In this document: piece after piece, positions 31,591 to 40,407 of the stretch
Layout: each line of letters begins with the position of its first letter
Position numbering within the stretch: position 1 is the stretch's first letter
NCBI RefSeq assembly: GCF_009932335.1
Contig: NZ_BLJF01000001.1
Coordinates: 3,038,001-3,102,000 of the forward strand
Direction of reading: 5' to 3'
DNA: 64,000 bases
DNA from: Pseudomonas asiatica
GTDB taxonomy: Bacteria; Pseudomonadota; Gammaproteobacteria; Pseudomonadales; Pseudomonadaceae
Translations under genes and position numbers: made by a program
Notes under the pieces: model-generated
What the model saw: only the letters and a program-made list of their open reading frames with translations
Database searches by the model: none
Told to the model about the DNA's origin: nothing

Positions 31591-31959
31591 TCAGATACCC
31601 CAGAGAATCTGCACACCCCAGACGAAGTAAGCGAACATCGCAACGCCGCATACCGCCTGGAACAGGAAACGAATCGCAGTAGCCGACTTGCCGAACGACA
31701 TAGGCGTCAGGTAGTCGGTCGCAATGGTCCACATGCCGACCCAGGCGTGAGCGCCCAGGGCAACGAGGGCCAGCAGACTGAAGATCCGCATCGCGTTGTT
31801 GGAGAACAGACCATGCCACTGGGTGTAGTCGATGCCTGGGTGGGCGACCACGTAGCCGATCAGGAAGAGGAAGTAAGCCGCGAGAACGACCGCAGAAACG
31901 CGCTGCGCCATCCAGTCATAGAGGCCCGAACGCGACAGGTTCGTGACATTGGTTACCAT
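31591..31959 (-). CDS. sdhD: succinate dehydrogenase membrane anchor SdhD
   Basis: 122 residues from MVTNVTNLSRSG; an ATG two codons earlier is possible. Three hydrophobic helices carry YDWMAQRVSAVVLAAYFL (quinone-site region with conserved Arg), the heme-ligand-type His in LGAHAWVGMW, and a terminal Trp-rich helix. It anchors SdhAB to the membrane. Its start lies inside the sdhC stop region (7-base overlap). Confidence 0.94.
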   Translation of the reverse strand: MVTNVTNLSRSGLYDWMAQRVSAVVLAAYFLFLIGYVVAHPGIDYTQWHGLFSNNAMRIFSLLALVALGAHAWVGMWTIATDYLTPMSFGKSATAIRFLFQAVCGVAMFAYFVWGVQILWGI

Positions 31960-32339
31960 ACCCAAACTCCCACCAGAACGATCAGCACCACGGAGATGAC
32001 GATCACGATTTTCGAGCCCAGCTTGCCGCCTTCCAGCGTCTCACCGATGCCCATGTCCATGATCAGGTGACGAACACCTGCCACGAGGTGATAAAGCAGG
32101 GCGGACAGCAGGCCCCAGGTCACGAATTTGGCCAGCGGGCTGGTCAGACACGCCTTCACCTCACCAAAGCCTTCCTCGGAACCCAGCGACTTGCCCAGTG
32201 CATAAAGCATGATGGCAAGGCCGAGGAACAGGATGACGCCGGAGATACGATGCAGGATGGACGTGTACGCAGTGACGGGGAGCTTGATGGTCCTTAGGTC
32301 TAGGTTTACAGGTCGTTGGCTTTTCACGGCTTTTTTCAC
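31953..32339 (-). CDS. sdhC: succinate dehydrogenase cytochrome b556 subunit
   Basis: 128 residues. The signature is RPVNLDLRTIKLPVTAYTSILHRISGVILF (quinone-site Ser/Arg), and the heme ligand His is in HLVAGVRHLIMD. There are three membrane helices. It is the first gene of sdhCDAB and of the longer sdh-suc run, preceded by a strong sigma-70-type promoter. Confidence 0.95.
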   Translation of the reverse strand: MKKAVKSQRPVNLDLRTIKLPVTAYTSILHRISGVILFLGLAIMLYALGKSLGSEEGFGEVKACLTSPLAKFVTWGLLSALLYHLVAGVRHLIMDMGIGETLEGGKLGSKIVIVISVVLIVLVGVWVW

Positions 32340-32462
32340 ACTGAAGAGCCCCTAGCGAATCAGGGCAAAGTTGTTGGTAAGTGTACTGGTCAGGTACCCA
32401 CCACCCAGGGAACGGCGACCCCCAGCAGTTCGGGCTTGCAAGCCCCTGGCGGTCGGGTTGCG

Positions 32463-32491
32463 AGTATAGACAGTTAGGCTGCTTATGACAA
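32463..32491 (-). promoter_or_regulatory. sigma-70 promoter for sdhCDAB (and downstream suc genes)
   Basis: On the minus strand TTGTCA (32491-32486), a 17-base spacer, then TATACT (32468-32463), five of six matches to consensus in each hexamer. It predicts a leader of about 115 bases before sdhC. It lies in the 352-base gap shared with gltA; nothing else certain is seen in that gap. Confidence 0.75.
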
Positions 32492-32605
32492 CGTGACGGG
32501 GTAGCCCAAATAGCGCATTGCCTTTAGCGCACAAAAGGCGTAAATGGGCGAGAATTTCGCGAAAAATCAGGCCTCAATGCCTGTTTCAACAAGCCTTTAG
32601 GCAAA

Positions 32606-32633
32606 TTGACATCTGAATTTATCCCTCTATAGT
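32606..32633 (+). promoter_or_regulatory. sigma-70 promoter for gltA
   Basis: TTGACA (32606-32611), a 16-base spacer and TATAGT (32628-32633). The -35 is perfect and the -10 has five of six. The gltA ATG is about 52 bases after the predicted start, behind TAGGAGG. Confidence 0.8.
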
Positions 32634-32691
32634 GGTGCGGGCCCTGCGTGGGGGGTCTGTCTGATGATTTCAAGCATTAATAGGAGGCCAC

Positions 32692-33981
32692 ATGGCTGAC
32701 AAAAAAGCGCAGTTGGTCATCGAGGGCGCTGCCCCCGTCGAGCTGCCCATTTTAACCGGCACCGTTGGTCCTGATGTAATCGACGTCCGCGGGTTGGGGG
32801 CCACTGGTCACTTCACCTTCGACCCTGGTTTCATGGCGACTGCCTCGTGCGAGTCGAAGATCACCTACATTGACGGCGACAAAGGTATCCTGCTGCACCG
32901 CGGCTACCCGATCGAGCAGCTCGCCGAAAAGTCCGACTACCTCGAAACCTGCTACCTGCTGCTCAACGGAGAACTGCCGAATGCCGAGCAGAAGGCTCAG
33001 TTCGTCAGCACCGTGAAGAACCACACCATGGTTCACGAGCAGCTGAAGTCCTTCTTCAACGGCTTCCGCCGCGACGCCCACCCGATGGCGGTGATGTGCG
33101 GCGTGGTCGGCGCCCTGTCGGCGTTCTATCACGACTCCCTGGACATCAATAACCCGCAACACCGCGAAATTTCCGCGGTGCGCCTGGTCGCCAAGATGCC
33201 GACCCTGGCCGCGATGGTTTACAAGTACTCCATGGGCCAGCCGATGATGTACCCGCGCAACGACCTGTCGTACGCGGAAAACTTCCTGCACATGATGTTC
33301 AACACCCCGTGCGAGATCAAACCGATCAGCCCGGTGCTGGCCAAGGCGATGGACCGGATCTTCATCCTCCACGCCGACCACGAGCAGAACGCCTCCACTT
33401 CCACCGTTCGTCTGGCCGGTTCGTCGGGCGCCAACCCGTTCGCCTGTATCGCCGCCGGTATCGCCGCACTTTGGGGCCCGGCCCATGGCGGTGCGAACGA
33501 AGCGGTACTGACCATGCTCGATGAAATCGGCGATGTCTCGAACATCGACAAGTTCATCGCCAAGGCCAAGGACAAGAACGACCCGTTCAAGCTCATGGGC
33601 TTCGGTCACCGCGTGTACAAAAACCGCGACCCGCGCGCCACCGTGATGAAGCAGACCTGCGACGAAGTCCTGCGCGAGCTGGGCATCAAGAACGACCCGC
33701 AGCTGGAACTGGCCATGCGCCTGGAAGAGATCGCCCTGACCGATCCGTACTTCATCGAGCGCTCGCTGTACCCGAACGTCGACTTCTACTCGGGGATCAT
33801 CCTCAAGGCAATCGGCATTCCGACCAGCATGTTCACCGTGATCTTCGCCCTGGCACGTACCGTGGGCTGGATCTCGCACTGGAAAGAAATGCTCTCCAGC
33901 CCGTACAAGATCGGCCGCCCGCGCCAGCTGTACACCGGCGAGCAGAAGCGCGACATCGTTGCGCTGCAGGACCGCAAGTAA
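32692..33981 (+). CDS. gltA: citrate synthase (type II)
   Basis: 429 residues, as in hexameric, NADH-sensitive Gram-negative citrate synthases. Active-site segments are the His in [28 protein letters not shown] and the Asp in NVDFYSGI. It condenses acetyl-CoA with oxaloacetate. A strong ribosome binding site (AGGAGG) precedes the ATG. It is divergent from sdhC and ends at a strong terminator. Confidence 0.98.
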   Translation: MADKKAQLVIEGAAPVELPILTGTVGPDVIDVRGLGATGHFTFDPGFMATASCESKITYIDGDKGILLHRGYPIEQLAEKSDYLETCYLLLNGELPNAEQKAQFVSTVKNHTMVHEQLKSFFNGFRRDAHPMAVMCGVVGALSAFYHDSLDINNPQHREISAVRLVAKMPTLAAMVYKYSMGQPMMYPRNDLSYAENFLHMMFNTPCEIKPISPVLAKAMDRIFILHADHEQNASTSTVRLAGSSGANPFACIAAGIAALWGPAHGGANEAVLTMLDEIGDVSNIDKFIAKAKDKNDPFKLMGFGHRVYKNRDPRATVMKQTCDEVLRELGIKNDPQLELAMRLEEIALTDPYFIERSLYPNVDFYSGIILKAIGIPTSMFTVIFALARTVGWISHWKEMLSSPYKIGRPRQLYTGEQKRDIVALQDRK

Positions 33982-33998
33982 GCTTCCCTAGCCGAACG

Positions 33999-34029
33999 CA
34001 AAAAGGCTGCCCTCGGGCAGCCTTTTTTT
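33999..34029 (+). terminator. rho-independent terminator of gltA
   Basis: AAAGGCTGCCC-TCG-GGGCAGCCTTT with seven T following. The stem is 11 bp with a 3-base loop. Confidence 0.93.
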
Positions 34030-34039
34030 ATTCATCCTG

Positions 34040-34080
34040 TGCTGGCCTCTTCGCAGGCAAACCCGCGAAGAGTCCAGCAC
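34040..34080. repeat. REP-like element
   Basis: GCTGGCCTCTTCGCAGGCAA with the inverted GCGAAGAGTCCAGC forms one imperfect palindrome (34041-34079), a collapsed member of the CCTCTTCGC family. It sits between the gltA terminator and the convergent START-domain gene. Confidence 0.6.
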
Positions 34081-34095
34081 GAGCGACACAAAGCC

Positions 34096-34704
34096 TTAGT
34101 TCTTCTCCGCCCGCTCACGCAGCGCTTTCAGAGTATTGAACGGCGCGTCCACCACGAACTTGTTGGCCACCATCGCCGGCACGCTGCCACCCGGCTCGGT
34201 GTGCACCTGATAGGTCACTTCCGTGCTGTCGCCCTTTGGCACCAGCTTCCAGAAGCCTTCGACCTTCGCCACCCGCACAAAGCCCTTCTCTTCCGGGATA
34301 TAGGTCGGCTCTTCCTTCAGGTTGCGCACCAGGCTGCCATCAGCCTTCTTCACAGTAGTCACATGCAACACCGAGTCCCGCGGCGTCACCGGCCATGGCG
34401 TATTGAACTGGGTGTAGGTCCAGCTTTGGTCACCTTCGTGCTTGAGCAGCTTCTGCGACTTGCACTCGTGAATCCATGCACAAGCCCCGCCCACGTCCTC
34501 CTGCAACGCCTGCACTTTGGCCAGCGGCGCCTTGATCACCGTGACACCTTGATAGGCCTTGTACTTGGAACCGGCCACTTCGCTAAGGGAAACCTTGATC
34601 CCCTCCTCGTCCTTGGCCACCTGCCAGTTTTCGGCCCAGGCCGCAGGCGACAGCAGAACACCCATGCCACACAGCAGAGCAATACGCTTGAACGATCTCA
34701 TCAT
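34096..34704 (-). CDS. exported START-domain protein
   Basis: 202 residues with a signal peptide (IALLCGMGVLLSPAAWA, cleavage near AWA|ENW). The mature part matches bacterial START/SRPBCC proteins: GVTVIKAPLAKVQALQED, then YTQFNTPWPVTPRDSVLH, and the end helix FVVDAPFNTLKALRERAE. START domains bind lipids or other hydrophobic ligands in a helix-grip pocket; a periplasmic lipid-handling role is possible but unproven. It follows the cysteine-cluster gene on the same strand by about 30 bases and may be co-transcribed. Confidence 0.8.
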   Translation of the reverse strand: MMRSFKRIALLCGMGVLLSPAAWAENWQVAKDEEGIKVSLSEVAGSKYKAYQGVTVIKAPLAKVQALQEDVGGACAWIHECKSQKLLKHEGDQSWTYTQFNTPWPVTPRDSVLHVTTVKKADGSLVRNLKEEPTYIPEEKGFVRVAKVEGFWKLVPKGDSTEVTYQVHTEPGGSVPAMVANKFVVDAPFNTLKALRERAEKN

Positions 34705-34734
34705 GTTTATCCTTGTTTTCGAAGATCCAGCCTG

Positions 34735-34989
34735 TCACGCCGCCGTTATCTGTTCCCACCAGCCGAGAATCCTTATGGCCTCATCACGATCACTGCCACA
34801 CACCTCGACATCCGCCTTGAAACCACCACACACCGCAGGCCGTTCGGGCTTGCCGAACAAGTCGCAGAGGTTGTCGACAGTCAGGTGCAGGCAGCGCTCG
34901 CCAGCCGGCTTGCCATTGGGCATGCGCGGCATCGCGGAGGTGATGGACGGGGCGATGCAGCAGGCACCACAGCCCTCACGACAGTTCAT
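34735..34989 (-). CDS. YkgJ-type cysteine cluster protein
   Basis: 84 residues with N-terminal NCREGCGACC, then CLHL, LCDLF and VCGG. The Cys spacing fits the YkgJ/CxxCxxCC zinc- or iron-cluster family (PF03692). The biochemical role is unknown. Small but well conserved in pseudomonads, in my recollection. It lies just upstream of the START gene on the same strand. Confidence 0.8.
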   Translation of the reverse strand: MNCREGCGACCIAPSITSAMPRMPNGKPAGERCLHLTVDNLCDLFGKPERPAVCGGFKADVEVCGSDRDEAIRILGWWEQITAA

Positions 34990-35119
34990 GGCTATTCACC
35001 AAAATAAGGACTCCCTGAAACAAAACGGGACGAACGTCCCTGGATAGTAACCGCTCAAACAGGCGTTTGAAATTGCTGGCACGATGAAATCTGCTGTGAC
35101 CCGGCAGTCAGTTCGCCAG

Positions 35120-35611
35120 CTACTGGCGGTACTCGAAATCGATGGCCGCCCCTTCCACTTCCCGACGGCTGTCATTGCGTAGCTGCAGCTGCATTTCATT
35201 GCTGATCAACCGGCCATTGAGCTGGAACGGGCTGTCGCTGGTCTCCGGCTTTTCAGTGAACATGGGGGGCAGTAGAGGTTTGCGACGCTGTATCGGCGAC
35301 AGGCTGCCCACATTTGGCTCAAGGTTATCGACCATCTCGGCCGGCAGGCTGAGGTCGAGCTTTGCCTTGGGTAGCGGCTTGGCAACCTCCTTGCTCACCT
35401 GCTTGCGCGCCGGCCTGGCCTTGCTGTTACCGGCTTTTTTTGCTGGTTGCTTGTGCGCTGGCCTGGCTCCGGCCTTCTGCACCGGCTTGGCTTTCTGCAC
35501 TGGCTTGGCCGCCTGCGCCTGGCCTGCCGGCTGCGCAGCCTGGGCAACACCAGCCAGGCTGCAGAGCGGTACAAGGCACAAGATCAGGGCAAAACGGCGC
35601 AGAGCATTCAT
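35120..35611 (-). CDS. exported Lys/Ala/Pro-rich protein of unknown function
   Basis: 163 residues from MNALRRFALILC; a longer frame adds 16 residues before the signal peptide. After the signal (cleavage near VAQA|AQP) comes a low-complexity basic region with repeats such as KPVQKAKPVQKAGARPAHKQ (about 30-75). A more ordinary C-terminal region follows with PFQLNGRLISNEMQLQLR. The composition led older annotations to call such proteins translation initiation factor 2-like, which I consider misleading because it is exported. The basic tract could bind envelope polymers. The function is unknown. Confidence 0.65.
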   Translation of the reverse strand: MNALRRFALILCLVPLCSLAGVAQAAQPAGQAQAAKPVQKAKPVQKAGARPAHKQPAKKAGNSKARPARKQVSKEVAKPLPKAKLDLSLPAEMVDNLEPNVGSLSPIQRRKPLLPPMFTEKPETSDSPFQLNGRLISNEMQLQLRNDSRREVEGAAIDFEYRQ

Positions 35612-35674
35612 GGCAAATGGACAGACTGGCAGGAAAAGTGCGTATGCTCCCTGTTCCACAGGCGCGTGGCAAGC

Positions 35675-37117
35675 CTATAAAAATGCTGCCGCTGGCTCCC
35701 GGCACAATTGCTGGGCCAGCAAACCGAGGGTGATCACCGCGCGCTCGGCTTCCTTGTTCCACGGTATACCGCAATTAAGGCGGATGCAGTGGTTGAATTG
35801 CTCGGTGTTACTGAAGATCAGCCCCGGCGCAATACTGATGCCCTGCTCCAGCGCACGCACATGCAGCTCCTGGGTGTTGACCCGCCCCGGCAGGCTCACC
35901 CAAAGGATGAAACCGCCCGTCGGCCGGGTCATCTGGGTACCCTCGGGGAAGTGTTGCTGCACCGCCAGCTGGTAGGCACTGAGGTTCTTGCGGTACTCCT
36001 GGCGGATGTAACGCAGGTGCCGGTCGTAGCCGCCATTCTCCAGGTAGGCCGCCACACCCATCTGCGTCACGCTGCAGGCCGAGTGGGTGGTGAAGGTTTG
36101 CAGGCGCTGGATCTCGTCCTGATAGCGCCCGGCGATCATCCAGCCAACGCGCACGCCGGGGGACAGGGTCTTGGAAAAACTCGAGCAATAGATCACCCTG
36201 TCCAGCCGGTCGAATGCCTTGAGCGCCTTGGTCTTGCCCTGCTCGAACATCAGCTCGCCATAGATGTCATCCTCGACGATCTGGATATCGAAGTCCGACG
36301 CCAGGCGCAGCAACTGTTTCTGCCGCTCTTCCGGCACAGTGCCACCCAGCGGATTGCTGAGGCGCGCGGTCAGGACCAGGGCCTTGATCGACCACTGGTT
36401 GGCCGCCAGTTGCAGCGCCTCGAGGCTGATGCCGGTGGACGGGTCGCTGGGGATCTCGATCACCTTCAGGCCCAGCAGGTCGGCCAGTTGCAGCAGACCG
36501 TAATAGGTGGGCGATTCGGCCGCGATCAGGTCGCCTGGACGAGTCAGCACGCGCAGCGACATCTGCAGCGCATCGACACAGCCATGGGTCACGATCACTT
36601 CACGCGGGTCGACCAGGACGCCGGCATCACGCATGCGAATGGCGATCTGCCGGCGCAGCGGCTCGAAGCCGGGGCTGAACATGTAGCTGAAGGCACGCGG
36701 GCTGTGGAAGCGCGTCACCTTGGCAATCTGCTGGTGCAATGCACGGACCGGCAGGTAGTCGACATGCGGCACAGCGGCGCCGAACGGGAACACGCCATCA
36801 CGGCGAGCCTCGGTCAGTACCTGCTGGATGATACTGGCGCGGGTGACCAGGCCGGGGCGCTCCACGCGGGCGATGTCCGGGGTCTGCGCGGTCAGGGCCG
36901 GGGTCTGGTGCACGTAGTAGCCGGACTGCGGCCGCGCACGAATCAGCCCCTGGTCCTCGAGATTGGCATAGGCCTGCAGCACCGTGGCATGGCTGACATT
37001 GAGCTGGGCGCTCATCTTGCGCACGGAGGGCACCCGCTCGCCTGGCTGGTAGACACCACGACGGATGTCATCGGCCAGTTGCTGGGCGATACGCTGGTAC
37101 AACAGCAGGTTGGTCAT
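35675..37117 (-). CDS. MocR-type transcriptional regulator (GntR HTH + aminotransferase domain)
   Basis: 480 residues from MTNLLLYQRIAQQLADDIRRG. The winged helix (1-70) shows GVYQPGERVPSVRKMSAQLN and VSHATVLQAYANLEDQGLI. The C-terminal fold-type I aminotransferase domain (about 105-480) carries the PLP lysine K316 in CSSFSKTLSPGVR and the conserved YGELM Tyr. MocR proteins use PLP as an effector-sensing cofactor to control amine, amino-acid or vitamin B6 genes. The target is unknown; no divergent enzyme gene is adjacent. A REP pair lies upstream. Confidence 0.9.
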   Translation of the reverse strand: MTNLLLYQRIAQQLADDIRRGVYQPGERVPSVRKMSAQLNVSHATVLQAYANLEDQGLIRARPQSGYYVHQTPALTAQTPDIARVERPGLVTRASIIQQVLTEARRDGVFPFGAAVPHVDYLPVRALHQQIAKVTRFHSPRAFSYMFSPGFEPLRRQIAIRMRDAGVLVDPREVIVTHGCVDALQMSLRVLTRPGDLIAAESPTYYGLLQLADLLGLKVIEIPSDPSTGISLEALQLAANQWSIKALVLTARLSNPLGGTVPEERQKQLLRLASDFDIQIVEDDIYGELMFEQGKTKALKAFDRLDRVIYCSSFSKTLSPGVRVGWMIAGRYQDEIQRLQTFTTHSACSVTQMGVAAYLENGGYDRHLRYIRQEYRKNLSAYQLAVQQHFPEGTQMTRPTGGFILWVSLPGRVNTQELHVRALEQGISIAPGLIFSNTEQFNHCIRLNCGIPWNKEAERAVITLGLLAQQLCREPAAAFL

Positions 37118-37277
37118 GGCTGGCTCTCGACGCGCGGACGGGCTCGTTGTTCTTGTGTCTGACGGTAGAGGATACCGTAACAGTTGCAAAGTGTACTGGG
37201 ACAGATCGCAGGATAGTCAACAATACAGTTGCGTGACAGCCATGGAAACGATCAAGCCCGGGTAGCCCGACGAAAAG

Positions 37278-37396
37278 CGGGGCTGCTTCGCAGCCCATCG
37301 CCGGCAAGCCAGCTCCCACCTTGATGCATTGACCTCAAGCCCTGTTCATCACCTGTGGGAGCTGGCTTGCCTGCAATGGGCCGCAAAGCGGCCCCT
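37278..37396. repeat. REP element pair (inverted)
   Basis: Left arm CATCGCCGGCAAGCCAGCT (near 37297) and right arm AGCTGGCTTGCCTGCAATGG (near 37360) with a 40-base spacer. Outer extensions GGGGCTGCTTCGCAGCCC and GGGCCGCAAAGCGGCCC each form their own hairpin. It lies between the MocR start and the OmpA gene end. Confidence 0.8.
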
Positions 37397-37406
37397 TTCA
37401 CATGAT

Positions 37407-38219
37407 TCAGCGTGCTGGCGCCAGCTTGCCCTTGTCATCGGAGAACACGATCTCCACCCGGCGGTTCTGCGCCCTGCCGCGCTCCGAGGCATTGGCCTCG
37501 ATCGGGTACTGGTCGCCATACCCCTCGACCTGCAGGCGCTTCTCGTCGATACCCAGGTCTACCAGCATGTCGGCCACGGCTTGCGCCCGGTCACGGGACA
37601 GCTTCAGGTTGTCCTCGGCCGGGCCGGTGCTGTCGGTATAGCCCTCGATCCGAACCACCCGGCGCGGGTTGAGCTGGAGGAACTGCACCAGCTTGAGCAC
37701 GGTACGGCTGGCTGAGTTCTTCAGGTCGGCGCGGCCGGTGTCGAACAGCACGTCCCCCAGGGTCATCACCAGACCACGGTCGGCCTGCTCCGAGGCCAGC
37801 GCGGCGATCTGCGATTCGACCCACTTGCCCTGCTGCTGAACACTGGCCAGCTTGGCCTCGCGCAGGGCCAGCTGCAGGCGCTGGCGCTCCAGGTCGAGCT
37901 TGGCCTGGCGCTCCTGGTTCAACGCCAGCTTGGCATGCTCGCTGGCAATTTCGCTGTAGCGCTGGCTCAGGTAGGCGTAATGGCGCACGTCGGCACCGGT
38001 GCCGATGTAGCTGGACAGGCGCTCGGCACGGGCCAGCGACTCGCCTGCGCGAATCACGTCGCGCGGCGCGCTGCGCAGCACATTGGAATCATCCTTGACC
38101 TTCTGGAAAGCTGCAGTGGCATCATCCAGCGCTGCGCTGCTGCGCTGGCTGGCGCAACCTTGCAAACCTGCCGCCAGCGCCAGCACTGCCAGCGCGGCCA
38201 ATGGCATGCGACGGATCAT
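37407..38219 (-). CDS. OmpA-family lipoprotein with DUF4398 region
   Basis: 270 residues with a lipobox LQGC (Cys22), so it should be an outer-membrane lipoprotein. Residues about 30-150 form a helical, Gln/Leu-rich DUF4398-like region (for example ERQAKLDLERQRLQLALREA). The C-terminal OmpA domain (about 155-265) shows LGDVLFDTGRADL, VRIEGYTDSTG, LSRDRAQAVADML and GYGDQYPIEAN, which bind peptidoglycan. It overlaps the DUF4398 lipoprotein upstream by four bases. It probably links outer membrane and wall. Confidence 0.88.
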   Translation of the reverse strand: MIRRMPLAALAVLALAAGLQGCASQRSSAALDDATAAFQKVKDDSNVLRSAPRDVIRAGESLARAERLSSYIGTGADVRHYAYLSQRYSEIASEHAKLALNQERQAKLDLERQRLQLALREAKLASVQQQGKWVESQIAALASEQADRGLVMTLGDVLFDTGRADLKNSASRTVLKLVQFLQLNPRRVVRIEGYTDSTGPAEDNLKLSRDRAQAVADMLVDLGIDEKRLQVEGYGDQYPIEANASERGRAQNRRVEIVFSDDKGKLAPAR

Positions 38220-38569
38220 GGCTGCACCTCCAACTGTTTGCGCAGGCGCTGGACCCGCGACTGCAGCAGTTGCAGTTGCTCTTCGCTCTTCTGGTTCAGT
38301 ACCTGGGCCTCGGCCAGGCGCGCATCCAGCTCGGCCTGCTCGGCACGCATGCGCGCATCGCGGTAGTCTTCGGTGAGCATGTTGGTCTTGGCCCGGGCCA
38401 GCTTGTCTTCAGCCAGCTTGAGCGCATCGACCTGCTCGGTGGCACCGACGGCCCTGGCCTGCTCCAGTGCCTGTTCGGAGATGCGCATCTGCTCGTTAGG
38501 GGCCGGATCGTTGGCGCAGCCAGCCAGGCCGAGCACGGCCAGGGCAAGGATTAGTGGTTGGGTTCTCAC
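38216..38569 (-). CDS. DUF4398 lipoprotein
   Basis: 117 residues with lipobox LAGC (Cys18) followed by an almost wholly helical mature part rich in Ala, Glu, Arg and Leu (LKLAEDKLARAKTNML, AEQAELDARLAEAQVLNQ), a likely coiled coil. It is homologous in style to the first half of the following OmpA protein, suggesting the two helical regions pair. Middle gene of a three-gene operon. Confidence 0.82.
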   Translation of the reverse strand: MRTQPLILALAVLGLAGCANDPAPNEQMRISEQALEQARAVGATEQVDALKLAEDKLARAKTNMLTEDYRDARMRAEQAELDARLAEAQVLNQKSEEQLQLLQSRVQRLRKQLEVQP

Positions 38570-38578
38570 GCAATCTTC

Positions 38579-39400
38579 CTAGTGTTTGGGGGCGTCCGAC
38601 GGCACCTGCAGCTGCGCTTTCCAGCGCTCGACATTACGTTGCAGCACGGCCTCGGATGCTCCGGAGATCGGCAATTCTGTCAGTTTTTTCGCCAATTGCC
38701 CACGCAGCCAGCTGTCATTGCAGGCCGAATTGTGCGACAGCGCCAGGTACAGGCCCGGCCGATCCACCGGCAGGCCGCGGGTGATCAGGTCATTGCTCAT
38801 GCCCAGGCTCTGGGCCATGGCGATGCCCGAATAGCGGCCAGCGAGCACATAATCCACCTGGCCGAGCACCAGCTTCTGGAATGCCTGGGTCAGGTTCTGT
38901 GCCGGCACCAGCTTCAGCTGGGCCTTGGCGAAAGCGGTAAAGGCCGGGGTCAGCCGCGCGCGCTCGGACAAACTGCCTTGGTACTGGGCCAGGTCAGCCG
39001 GGCCCTCGAAGGTCAGTGTGGCGTCGTGGCGCGTCCACACCAGGTATTCGTTGAGCTGCAGGGGTGGATGGATGTAGTCCAGCGCGGTCAGTTGCTCCAC
39101 CTGCATGGGGGTGTCGAGCAGCAGGTCTATCCGCCCGCTACGTACTTCTTCCAGCGCCTGGTCACGACGGCCGGCGCTCAGCACCTCCACTTTCACACCC
39201 AGCTCGCCAGCCACCTGGCGCAGCAGGTCGACGTTGGCGCCGATCAGGTGTTTCGGGTCGTTGGGGTCCTGCCATGAATAGGGCGGTGAATCAGGGCTGC
39301 CGGTTGCCACCAGGCGTTCACACTTGCCCGCCGCCATGGCCAGCGGCGAAACCAGCACCGCCAGGCATGCCAGCACCCCGCCTGCTTTACGCAGCACCAT
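38579..39400 (-). CDS. periplasmic solute-binding protein, transporter-like (SBP_bac_3 type)
   Basis: 273 residues with a signal peptide (VLACLAVLVSPLAMA, cleavage near AMA|AGK). The mature part reads as an extracellular solute-binding family 3 protein: GSPDSPPYSWQDPNDPKHLIGANVDLLRQVA, GRIDLLLDTPM, and VLGQVDYVLAGRYSG. No permease or ATPase gene lies beside it; instead it precedes two envelope lipoprotein genes by 9 bases. It may sense or chaperone a small molecule. Operon leader after the etfA terminator. Confidence 0.8.
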   Translation of the reverse strand: MVLRKAGGVLACLAVLVSPLAMAAGKCERLVATGSPDSPPYSWQDPNDPKHLIGANVDLLRQVAGELGVKVEVLSAGRRDQALEEVRSGRIDLLLDTPMQVEQLTALDYIHPPLQLNEYLVWTRHDATLTFEGPADLAQYQGSLSERARLTPAFTAFAKAQLKLVPAQNLTQAFQKLVLGQVDYVLAGRYSGIAMAQSLGMSNDLITRGLPVDRPGLYLALSHNSACNDSWLRGQLAKKLTELPISGASEAVLQRNVERWKAQLQVPSDAPKH

Positions 39401-39420
39401 TGCTCACTCCTTGTACAGAC

Positions 39421-39460
39421 CAAAAAAAACCCGGCCCCTGTACAAGGGCCGGGTTCTTTA
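39421..39460 (-). terminator. rho-independent terminator of etfBA
   Basis: On the minus strand AACCCGGCCC and GGGCCGGGTT form a 10-bp stem followed by eight T. It lies about 20 bases after the etfA stop. Confidence 0.92.
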
Positions 39461-39477
39461 TAAGTGAAGCAGGCGGA

Positions 39478-40407
39478 TCAGACCAGCTTTTCCAGCTCCG
39501 GAACCGCTTCGAACAGGTCAGCGACCAGGCCGTAGTCGGCTACCTGGAAGATCGGCGCTTCTTCGTCCTTGTTGATCGCCACGATCACCTTGGAGTCCTT
39601 CATGCCGGCCAGGTGCTGGATCGCGCCGGAGATACCGACGGCGATGTACAGCTGCGGCGCGACGATCTTGCCGGTCTGACCGACCTGCATGTCGTTCGGC
39701 ACGAAGCCGGCGTCGACCGCGGCGCGCGAAGCACCGACGGCAGCGCCGAGCTTGTCGGCCAGGCTGTACAGGTGCTTGAAGTTGTCACCGTTGCCCATGC
39801 CACGGCCGCCGGAAACGACGATCTTGGCAGCGGTCAGCTCTGGGCGGTCGGACTTGGCCAGCTCTTCGCCAACGAAGGCCGAGATGCCGGCGTTGTGCGC
39901 AGCGCCAACGGCTTCGATGGCAGCCGAACCACCTTCGGCGGCCACGGCGTCGAAGCCGGTGGTACGCACGGTGATGACCTTGATGGCAGCGCTCGATTGC
40001 ACGGTGGCAATGGCGTTACCAGCATAGATCGGGCGCTTGAAGGTGTCGGCGGACTCGACCGAGATGATCTCGGAGATCTGGTCCACGTCCAGCAGCGCGG
40101 CAACGCGCGGCAGGATGTTCTTGCCGTTGGTGGTGGCCGGCGCCAGCACGTGGCTGTAACCCTTGGCCAGCTCGACGATCAGCGGCGCAACGTTTTCTGG
40201 CAGGACGTGGGCGTAGGCAGCGTTATCGGCAACCAGCACCTTGGCCACGCCAGCGATCTTGGCTGCGGACTCGGCAACGCCGCCCACGTTCTGGCCAGCG
40301 ACCAGCACGTGCACATCACCACCGATCTTGGCGGCAGCAGCAACAGTGTTCAGGGTGGCCGGGGCTACGGCACCGTTCTCGTATTCAGCGACAACCAGGA
40401 TAGTCAT
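39478..40407 (-). CDS. etfA: electron transfer flavoprotein alpha subunit
   Basis: 309 residues. The C-terminal FAD-binding region shows [53 protein letters not shown] and [21 protein letters not shown] collects electrons from acyl-CoA and other flavin dehydrogenases. Its start is directly adjacent to the etfB stop. Confidence 0.97.
   Translation of the reverse strand: MTILVVAEYENGAVAPATLNTVAAAAKIGGDVHVLVAGQNVGGVAESAAKIAGVAKVLVADNAAYAHVLPENVAPLIVELAKGYSHVLAPATTNGKNILPRVAALLDVDQISEIISVESADTFKRPIYAGNAIATVQSSAAIKVITVRTTGFDAVAAEGGSAAIEAVGAAHNAGISAFVGEELAKSDRPELTAAKIVVSGGRGMGNGDNFKHLYSLADKLGAAVGASRAAVDAGFVPNDMQVGQTGKIVAPQLYIAVGISGAIQHLAGMKDSKVIVAINKDEEAPIFQVADYGLVADLFEAVPELEKLV

Noticed and set aside
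29914..32070. A plus-strand frame of 718 codons opposite sdhA and sdhD
   Set aside because: Mirror of strongly supported minus-strand genes; composition is His/Val/Gln rich as expected from antisense reading.
34096..34704. START-domain gene considered as a polyketide cyclase or coenzyme Q-binding protein
   Set aside because: It has a signal peptide and the START-specific TPWPVTPRD segment, so the exported START reading is better.
35120..35611. Older-style label translation initiation factor 2-like
   Set aside because: The similarity is only the Lys/Ala/Pro-rich composition. The protein has a signal peptide and no GTPase motifs.
37278..37396. Repeats here and elsewhere considered as CRISPR
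   Set aside because: Arms are inverted, not direct, with no regular spacer series and no cas genes.
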